From positions 310,001 through 374,000 of the forward strand of contig NZ_JAFGZD010000004.1 in assembly GCF_017165765.1 (NCBI RefSeq): 64,000 nt of DNA, written 5' to 3'. Source of the stretch: Pseudomonas capsici (GTDB lineage Bacteria; Pseudomonadota; Gammaproteobacteria; Pseudomonadales; Pseudomonadaceae). Under the pieces are notes generated by a model. The model worked only from the letters and a program-made list of their open reading frames with translations, had not been told where the DNA came from and searched no databases. The position numbers and the translations under genes are program-made. Below, piece by piece: positions 58,207-64,000 of this stretch (position 1 is the first letter of the stretch; every line of letters starts with the position of its first letter).

Positions 58207-60401
58207 TGTGCGTCTCCCACGTCATCCGGTTTCCAGGTCTTCAACAGCAGGGCGTTGCTCACCACGCTGACGCTGGACAAGGCCATGGCGGCGCCTGCCA
58301 GTACCGGGTTGAGATAGCCCAGGGCTGCCAGCGGAATACCGATCAGGTTATAGACAAAGGCCCAGAACAGATTCTGGCGGATCTTGGCGTAGGTCTTGCG
58401 GCTGATTTCCAGTGCCGCGGGCACCAGGCGCGGATCGCCGCGCATCAGGGTGATGCCGGCGGCATGCATCGCCACATCGGTACCGCCACCCATGGCGATG
58501 CCAATATCGGCTGCCGCCAAGGCAGGGGCATCGTTGATGCCGTCACCGACCATCGCCACCACATGATCCCTTTTCAGAACTTCCACGATCGAGGCTTTTT
58601 CGTCGGGCAGCACTTCGGCGTGCACATTGCGGATACCCAGCGCCTCGGCGACCGCTCTGGCGCTGCCGGGATTGTCGCCAGTCAGCAAGTGGCAACCGAT
58701 GCCCCGTGCGCTCAGTTGCTGCATGGCCTGTTCCGCGCCGGGCTTGAGGGTGTCGCCAAACGCGAACATGCCCAGCACCACCGGTTGAGGCCCCAGCTCG
58801 ATCAGCCAGGACAGGGTTCTGCCTTCGGCTTCCCAGGTTCTGGCGGACTCGGCCAGTTCGCCCATCTGCAAGTTGTTTTCTTCCAGCAGACGCCGGTTGC
58901 CCAGTGCCAGTTGATGCCCTTCGACGTCACCGGCGATGCCGCGCCCGGTGAGGGCCTGGCTGTGTTCGGTGCTGTCCAGTTTCAGTTGCCACTCGCGACA
59001 CACATCCAGCACCGCCTTGGCCAGCGGATGTTCGCTGCCGCGTTGCAGGGCTCCTGCCCGTTCCAGCAATTGTTCTTCGTTGCCTTCCACGGCAATCATG
59101 TTGGTGATCCGTGGTGTGCCGCAGGTCAGGGTGCCGGTCTTGTCGAACACCACGGCATTCACTTCATGGGCGCGCTCCAGTGCTTCGGCGTCCTTGATCA
59201 GAATGCCGTAGCGCGCAGCCACACCCGTTCCGGCCATGATCGCGGCGGGTGTGGCCAGGCCAAGGGCGCAAGGGCAGGCGATGACCAGCACCGCGACGGC
59301 ATTGATCAGGGCGACTTCCAGCGATGCCCCGGCCAGCATCCAGCCTGTCAGGGTAAAAAGCGCGATGACCAGCACCGCAGGCACGAATACCTGGCTGACC
59401 TTATCCACCAGTCTCTGGATCGGTGCCTTTCCCGCCTGAGCATCCTCGACCAGCTTGATAATGCGCGCCAGCACGGTCTGGGTGCCCAGGGCCGTGGTTC
59501 TGATCAGTAACCGGCCTTCGCCGTTGATGGCACCGCCGGTGACGTTGTCGCCGGGCTGTTTGACCACCGGCAGGCTCTCGCCGCTGATCAGGGCTTCATC
59601 GGCATGACTGCGACCTTCCATGACCTGACCGTCCACCGGGAAGCGTTCACCGGGTTTGACCAGCACCAGATCATCGAGTCGCAAGGCGCTGATGGCGACA
59701 TCGTGTTCCTCGCCATCGATCACTTGCAGGGCGCGCTCCGGGCGCAAGGCTTCCAGGGCGCGGATGGCGCTGGCAGTCTGGCGCTTGGCGCGGCTTTCCA
59801 GATATTTGCCCAGCAGCACCAGGGCGATGACCACGGCCGAGGCCTCGAAATACAGATGCGGCATCTTGCCGGGTGTGGCGGTGATCCATTGGTAGAGGCT
59901 CAGGCCGTATCCGGCACTGGTGCCGATGGCAACCAGCAGGTCCATATTGCCAGCGCCCGCCCGCACGGCTTTCCAGGCGGCGATATAAAAGCGTGCGCCG
60001 AGAATGAATTGCACAGGGGTAGCCAGTGCGACCTGAATCCAGGCGGGCAACATCCAGTGCACGCCAAAAGGGCTCAGCAACATGGGCGCAACCAGTGGCA
60101 GTGCCAGGACCAGCGCCAGTATCAAGGCCCAGCGTTCGCGGTTCAGATGACGGATCCTGCCTGCGGCATCGGCCTGCTCGTTCTGCAGCAGGGTCGCGCC
60201 ATAGCCTGCCTGGCTGACGGCGGCGATCAACGTCTGCGGGTCGGTTCCGTTATCGGTTTGTACATGGGCGCGTTCACTGGCCAGATTGACCGTGACGCTG
60301 GTGACCCCGGGGACTTTGGCCAGGGCACGCTCGACCCGACCTGCGCAGCTTGCGCAGGTCATGCCGGTGATCGGCAGGTCGAAGGTGGTGGGTTCTTGCA
60401 T
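58203..60401 (-). CDS. copA: Cu(I)-exporting P-type ATPase CopA
   Basis: The 732-residue P1B-ATPase has one N-terminal heavy-metal-associated domain ([11 protein letters not shown]), CPC motif in [13 protein letters not shown], phosphorylation site [12 protein letters not shown] and [12 protein letters not shown]. It exports cytosolic Cu(I). The ATG at 60401 follows AGGGAG; upstream residues in the longer frame are not conserved. Operon order: copA then cueR. CueR-type dyad is directly upstream. Confidence 0.97.
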   Translation of the reverse strand: MQEPTTFDLPITGMTCASCAGRVERALAKVPGVTSVTVNLASERAHVQTDNGTDPQTLIAAVSQAGYGATLLQNEQADAAGRIRHLNRERWALILALVLALPLVAPMLLSPFGVHWMLPAWIQVALATPVQFILGARFYIAAWKAVRAGAGNMDLLVAIGTSAGYGLSLYQWITATPGKMPHLYFEASAVVIALVLLGKYLESRAKRQTASAIRALEALRPERALQVIDGEEHDVAISALRLDDLVLVKPGERFPVDGQVMEGRSHADEALISGESLPVVKQPGDNVTGGAINGEGRLLIRTTALGTQTVLARIIKLVEDAQAGKAPIQRLVDKVSQVFVPAVLVIALFTLTGWMLAGASLEVALINAVAVLVIACPCALGLATPAAIMAGTGVAARYGILIKDAEALERAHEVNAVVFDKTGTLTCGTPRITNMIAVEGNEEQLLERAGALQRGSEHPLAKAVLDVCREWQLKLDSTEHSQALTGRGIAGDVEGHQLALGNRRLLEENNLQMGELAESARTWEAEGRTLSWLIELGPQPVVLGMFAFGDTLKPGAEQAMQQLSARGIGCHLLTGDNPGSARAVAEALGIRNVHAEVLPDEKASIVEVLKRDHVVAMVGDGINDAPALAAADIGIAMGGGTDVAMHAAGITLMRGDPRLVPAALEISRKTYAKIRQNLFWAFVYNLIGIPLAALGYLNPVLAGAAMALSSVSVVSNALLLKTWKPDDVGDAQ

Positions 60402-60439
60402 CTTTTCACTCCCTGAAGGCTTGATGCCTGCAAGGGTCA

Positions 60440-60460
60440 ACCTTGCCACATGGGCAAGGT
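60440..60460 (-). promoter_or_regulatory. CueR box of copA
   Basis: A perfect dyad ACCTTGCC-N5-GGCAAGGT sits 39 bases before the copA ATG. On the minus strand a TTGACC -35 lies at its start and the 19-bp spacing places a poor -10 (GACCCT), as usual for MerR-family promoters. Confidence 0.85.
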
Positions 60461-60470
60461 CAAGCGCGAA

Positions 60471-60851
60471 TCAATAGTTGAGGTCGGCTTTCTTCAGGTA
60501 CATGCCGTTCAGGTCGGCGGCGATGCGGTACTTGAGAATATCCCCGGCGCGCAGTTTGATTTTTGTGCTGCTCTGGGCCTCCATTCCGGGAGCGCAGCCA
60601 ACCACGTTGCCAGGCAGCCTGCGCAGGCGCACCGAAACGTCGCCCGGCGGCAGGTTGAACGATACGGAATCTTCCTGGAACAGGCGTCCGGCCAGTTGAT
60701 CCTGAATGTAGATGCCGATTTCGCAGGAGGTCGCGACTTCCAGACGCTCTCGGGAAATGATCAGAATGCCGTAATCCTGAGCGGCCTGTGCGCCGGGCGA
60801 AGCTGCCAGAAGACCGAGAATGCCGAAGAGGCTCAATACTGACCAGCGCAT
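60471..60851 (-). CDS. Small periplasmic hypothetical protein next to copper genes
   Basis: The 126-residue protein starts at ATG 60851 behind AGGAG and has a signal peptide (about 1-23, ending AQA). The mature part contains ATSCEIGIYIQDQLAG, a phosphate-free beta-rich region, and VVGCAPGME; the two cysteines may form a disulfide. I do not recognise the family. It lies upstream of copA on the same strand, with the CueR box in between, and may or may not be copper-linked. Confidence 0.65.
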   Translation of the reverse strand: MRWSVLSLFGILGLLAASPGAQAAQDYGILIISRERLEVATSCEIGIYIQDQLAGRLFQEDSVSFNLPPGDVSVRLRRLPGNVVGCAPGMEAQSSTKIKLRAGDILKYRIAADLNGMYLKKADLNY

Positions 60852-60935
60852 GGCTGATACTCCTGCTGTAGACGTCGATGACGAAGCTTGGCTCAGGCCT
60901 GCAACTAATACCAGCCCGGCAGGAAAAACAGAAAC

Positions 60936-60966
60936 TTGACCTTGCCACGATGACAAGGTTGAAGAT
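60936..60966 (+). promoter_or_regulatory. CueR-type promoter of copZ
   Basis: TTGACC (-35) and GAAGAT (-10) are separated by 19 bp, and the spacer holds the dyad ACCTTGCC-N5-GACAAGGT (60939-60959), one mismatch from the copA site. This is the classic MerR/CueR promoter layout. Confidence 0.85.
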
Positions 60967-60997
60967 GCCTGGCATCCATCACTCAAGGAGCATCGGC

Positions 60998-61195
60998 ATG
61001 CAGTTATTCAAGGTACAAGGCATGACGTGCGGGCATTGTGTCCGTGCAGTGACCCAGGTCATCAAGAACGATGACCCGGCGGCAGAGGTGCAGGTCGACC
61101 TGGCCAGTTCGCAAGTGCGTGTGCAGAGTTCGTTATCCACAGAGCGGCTCGTCGAACTGATCGGTGAAGAGGGGTATCAGGCTCAGCCGGTCTGA
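60998..61195 (+). CDS. copZ: Copper chaperone CopZ
   Basis: The 65-residue ferredoxin-like heavy-metal-associated protein has the GMTCGHCV copper site. Start ATG 60998 follows AAGGAG; the longer frame upstream has no conserved sequence. It delivers Cu(I) to CopA and CueR. It is divergent from the hypothetical gene and controlled by its own CueR-type promoter. Confidence 0.95.
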   Translation: MQLFKVQGMTCGHCVRAVTQVIKNDDPAAEVQVDLASSQVRVQSSLSTERLVELIGEEGYQAQPV

Positions 61196-61208
61196 CAGGC
61201 CCGGATTA

Positions 61209-61237
61209 CGAACAGTCGGCGCGACTCCGACTGTTCG
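61209..61237 (+). terminator. Hairpin after copZ
   Basis: CGAACAGTCGG and CCGACTGTTCG form a perfect 11-base stem with a 7-base loop, 14 bases after the copZ stop. There is no T-run. Confidence 0.6.
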
Positions 61238-61346
61238 TACGAGGCCGGTTTCTGAAAAGTCCTGAATTAATTTTTCCTTGTCCGGCGTTATCGGCAGGGC
61301 AGGCCGGTTAGACTAGTCAGCTGCCTTGCACATGTCCGGACTTTCA

Positions 61347-62537
61347 ATGAATTTCAAGACCATCCTTATTCTGGGTGCCCTGAGCGCCTTTGGCCCGTTG
61401 GCCATCGACTTCTATCTTCCCGGTTTTCCCGCCATGGCGGCGTATTTCGGGACCGACGAAAAGCATGTGCAACTGACCCTGGCAGCCTATTTCCTGGGCC
61501 TGTCCATCGGGCAACTGGCCTATGGACCTGTGGCTGACCGCTTTGGTCGACGCATGCCGTTGCTGGTCGGTGTCACGCTCTTCACGCTGGCTTCGCTGGC
61601 CTGTACCTTCGCGCCGAGCCTGGACTGGCTGATCGCGGCTCGTTTCGTTCAGGCCCTCGGTGGTTGTGCGGGCATGGTGCTGGCGCGGGCCATTGTCAGT
61701 GACAAATGCGATGCCGTGGAGTCGGCCAAGGTCTTCTCGCAACTGATGCTGGTCATGGGCCTTGCGCCGATTCTGGCACCGATGCTGGGTGGTTTACTGG
61801 TCAATACCGCTGGGTGGCAATCGATTTTCCTGTGCCTGACGATCTTCAGTGCGCTGTGCCTTGCCGCCGTGGCCATCGGCTTGCCGGAAAGCATGCCGGC
61901 CAGCGTTCCACGTCAGCCGCTGAGCGGTGCGCTTAAGCAGTACGGCAATCTGCTCAAGGATCAGGTTTTCATCGGCCATGCCCTGACGGGTGGGATTGTC
62001 ATGGCCGGGATGTTCTCCTACATCGCCGGTTCGCCTTTCGTGTTCATCAAGTTGTATGGCGTTCCTGCGGAGCATTACGGCTGGCTGTTCGGCATGAATG
62101 CGGCAGCGTTCATTCTGGTGGCACAGGTCAATGCACGGCTGTTGCGCAAGAGCAGCCCGGCTTTTCTGTTGATGCGTACCATCTGGATCTATCTGGCAGC
62201 AGCCCTGACTCTGCTGGGCATTGCCAGCCTGCGCACCGAGCAGCTCTGGCCGCTGCTGGTCCCGCTGTTCATCTGCATCGCCAGCCTGGGTTGCATCATT
62301 CCCAATGCTTCGGCTTGTGCCATGAACGGCCAGTGGGCCCGGGCCGGCAGTGCTTCGGCGTTGATGGGCTGTTTGCAGTTCAGTGTCGCGGCAGGTGCGG
62401 CGAGTCTGGTGGGTGTGCTGCATGACGGCACGGCAACGCCGATGGCGGCCGTGATCAGTCTGTGTGGTGTGCTGGCAACGGTTGTGGCGCTGTATACCCG
62501 TCGCCTGCAGGCGCGTCGGGATGCGCAGGCCAGATAA
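61347..62537 (+). CDS. Bcr/CflA family multidrug efflux MFS transporter
   Basis: The 396-residue protein has twelve hydrophobic segments and starts MNFKTILILGALSAFGPLAIDFYLPGFP. The family signature GPVADRFGRR is between helices 2 and 3. It probably exports drugs or sulfonamide/bicyclomycin-like compounds by proton antiport. Alternative starts at 61332 or 61326 add five to seven residues. Confidence 0.9.
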   Translation: MNFKTILILGALSAFGPLAIDFYLPGFPAMAAYFGTDEKHVQLTLAAYFLGLSIGQLAYGPVADRFGRRMPLLVGVTLFTLASLACTFAPSLDWLIAARFVQALGGCAGMVLARAIVSDKCDAVESAKVFSQLMLVMGLAPILAPMLGGLLVNTAGWQSIFLCLTIFSALCLAAVAIGLPESMPASVPRQPLSGALKQYGNLLKDQVFIGHALTGGIVMAGMFSYIAGSPFVFIKLYGVPAEHYGWLFGMNAAAFILVAQVNARLLRKSSPAFLLMRTIWIYLAAALTLLGIASLRTEQLWPLLVPLFICIASLGCIIPNASACAMNGQWARAGSASALMGCLQFSVAAGAASLVGVLHDGTATPMAAVISLCGVLATVVALYTRRLQARRDAQAR

Positions 62538-62546
62538 TCGAGGATG

Positions 62547-62573
62547 AGCCATCGCGGTTGATCCGCGATGGCT
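62547..62573. terminator. Bidirectional hairpin between convergent genes
   Basis: AGCCATCGCGG and CCGCGATGGCT form a perfect 11-base stem with a 5-base loop, between the efflux gene and the oxidoreductase gene. Confidence 0.7.
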
Positions 62574-62585
62574 GGTCGTTGCCGA

Positions 62586-63599
62586 TCAGAAACCTTCAAG
62601 CACGATCTTGCCCTTGGCCTTGCCGCTTTCCAGCAGCTCATGGGCACGACGCAGGTTTTCGGCATTGATGGTGCCGAAGTGCTCCCCGAATGTGGTTTTC
62701 AGGGTTCCGGCGTCGATCAGTTCGGCGACCCGGTTGAGCAGGTTGTGCTGTTCGATCATGTCCGGCGTCTCGAACATCGAGCGGGTGTACATGAACTCCC
62801 AGTGCAGCGACAGGCTCTTGCGCTTGAGCTTGGAAACATCCAGCGTCTTGGGGTCGTCGATCAAGGCCAGCTTGCCCTGAGGCTGGAGCGCTTCCACCAA
62901 CTGGTCCAGATGCAGATCGGTCTGGGTCAGGCTGGCGACATGAGTGACCTGATTCTGGCCGATACGCTTGAGTTCTTCACTCAGCGGTTGGCTGTGATCT
63001 ATGACTTCATGAGCGCCCAGGTCGCGCACCCAGCTTGTGGTTTCCGGGCGGGATGCCGTGCCAATGACTTTCAGTGAAGTCAGCTGGCGGGCCAGTTGGG
63101 TCAGGATCGAGCCGACACCGCCCGCTGCACCGACGATCAACAGGCTTTGCTCTTTTTCAGCCAGGCCCTCTGCGATCTGCAAACGTTCGAACAGCAATTC
63201 CCAGGCGGTAATCGCCGTCAGCGGCAGCGCTGCCGCGTGGGCAAAGCTCAGGGACTTGGGCATGTGCCCGACAATCCGCTCATCCACTACATGCAATTCG
63301 CTGTTGGCACCGGCACGAGTCAGGGAACCCGCATAAAACACCTTGTCGCCCGGCTGGAACAGCGTCACTTCGCTGCCGACCGCTTTCACCACGCCCGCCA
63401 CATCCCAACCCAGAACCTTGGCAGCGCCGGCTTCTGGCTGGACGTTCTGCCGAACCTTGGTGTCCACGGGGTTCACGGAAATCGCTTTGACCTCCACCAG
63501 TACATCGCGGGCACCCGCGACCGGTTCCGGCAGATCGACGTTCTGCAGCGAGTCGGCATGACTAATGGGCAGTGACTGGTAATAGGCGATGGCTTTCAT
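62586..63599 (-). CDS. Zinc-binding alcohol dehydrogenase family (quinone oxidoreductase-like)
   Basis: The 337-residue MDR-superfamily enzyme has NPVDTKVRQN, GWDVAGVVKAVGSEV and the NAD(P)-binding IVGAAGGVGSILTQLARQL. The catalytic zinc ligands of true alcohol dehydrogenases are not evident, so it is nearer to quinone oxidoreductases. A LysR regulator is divergent and likely controls it. Confidence 0.88.
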   Translation of the reverse strand: MKAIAYYQSLPISHADSLQNVDLPEPVAGARDVLVEVKAISVNPVDTKVRQNVQPEAGAAKVLGWDVAGVVKAVGSEVTLFQPGDKVFYAGSLTRAGANSELHVVDERIVGHMPKSLSFAHAAALPLTAITAWELLFERLQIAEGLAEKEQSLLIVGAAGGVGSILTQLARQLTSLKVIGTASRPETTSWVRDLGAHEVIDHSQPLSEELKRIGQNQVTHVASLTQTDLHLDQLVEALQPQGKLALIDDPKTLDVSKLKRKSLSLHWEFMYTRSMFETPDMIEQHNLLNRVAELIDAGTLKTTFGEHFGTINAENLRRAHELLESGKAKGKIVLEGF

Positions 63600-63715
63600 G
63601 CAAGGCTCCTTGAGGGCGGAAAGTTGATGAACAGATCATTCGCCATTTCCATTAAAGATAAAACCCGCTAAAACGGCACTCTCTTTCAATTTTATTTTGA
63701 TAATCCGAGGCTGGA

Positions 63716-64000
63716 ATGCTGCGTTTCGATGACTTGCAGTTGTTTGTGCGGGCGGCTGATCTGGGCAGTCTGTCTGCGGCGGCACGGGGCATGGACCTGT
63801 CGGCGGCAGTGGCCAGTGCGGCGCTCAAGCGCATCGAGCAGCAGCTTGGCGTACGTCTGCTGGCGCGCTCCACGCGCAGTTTACGTCTGACCGCCGATGG
63901 CGAAGGCTTTCTGGAATATGCCCGTGCAGCTCTTGGCAGTCTGGAAGATGGTCGACGCTTGCTGGCCAGCAATCAGGAAAGCTGCAATGGCGTCCTGCAA
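63716..64000 (+). CDS. LysR family transcriptional regulator (N-terminal part)
   Basis: The first 95 residues include the LysR helix-turn-helix: RFDDLQLFVRAADLGSLSAA, then ALKRIEQQLGVRLLARSTRSLRLTADG. The gene continues beyond the window. It is divergent from the oxidoreductase gene with a 116-base shared promoter region. Confidence 0.93.
   Translation, partial: MLRFDDLQLFVRAADLGSLSAAARGMDLSAAVASAALKRIEQQLGVRLLARSTRSLRLTADGEGFLEYARAALGSLEDGRRLLASNQESCNGVLQ

Overview
The window is a piece of a Pseudomonas chromosome. From about 15.2 kb to 54.6 kb its gene order matches the P. aeruginosa PAO1 stretch I remember as PA0574.1 to PA0609: a CAU tRNA, a GGDEF/EAL protein, rpoD-dnaG-rpsU, tsaD, plsY, folB/folK, cca, ycgB-yeaH-prkA, glpE-apaHG-rsmA-pdxA-surA-lptD, amgK-murU, a sensor/regulator pair, an agt-type ABC transporter, rpe-gph-trpE. 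REP elements of the GTGGGAGGCAGCTTGCTGGCGA and GTGGGA(G)GGGCCTTGGCCGCGA types suggest the P. syringae/P. fluorescens side of the genus. The species cannot be fixed from the sequence alone.

Layout. 0-6.6 kb: a soluble chemoreceptor-like protein, an Lrp/AsnC regulator with a FUSC membrane protein, a BAAT-type hydrolase, and a glycosyltransferase facing an O-antigen-ligase-like protein. 6.6-8.3 kb: gene-poor, phage-like debris. 8275-15292: an AT-rich genomic island bounded by a 76-bp direct repeat (one mismatch) made of the 3' half of the CAU tRNA plus its terminator hairpin. The right end holds a broken tyrosine-recombinase gene and a frameshifted mobC-like gene, so the element was once mobile and is now fixed. 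Its cargo is a tight four-gene plus-strand cluster: a D12-class DNA adenine methylase, a calcineurin-like phosphoesterase, an ORC/Cdc6-like P-loop ATPase, and a 319-residue protein of unknown family. A membrane-anchored protein is encoded convergently. This cluster is the best candidate for an undescribed, probably anti-phage, system.

15.3-54.6 kb: core genome. It includes the macromolecular synthesis operon (rpsU-dnaG-rpoD, here without yqeY between rpsU and dnaG), folate and tRNA maturation genes, the stress-kinase cluster ycgB-yeaH-prkA, the outer-membrane/cofactor operon lptD-surA-pdxA-rsmA-apaG-apaH(-glpE), the peptidoglycan-recycling pair amgK-murU, the agtSR two-component pair followed by the agtABCD-like transporter, and rpe-gph-trpE. 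54.6-64 kb: a bile-acid:sodium-symporter-family protein with a divergent AraC regulator, a RIO-type kinase, a copper-resistance block (copA-cueR and copZ, each preceded by a CueR-type dyad), a Bcr/CflA efflux pump, and a zinc-binding-ADH-family oxidoreductase divergent from a LysR regulator that runs off the window.

Intergenic spaces carry REP singlets and inverted REP doublets, a 7-bp tandem repeat (GCTTGTA), and several strong hairpins.
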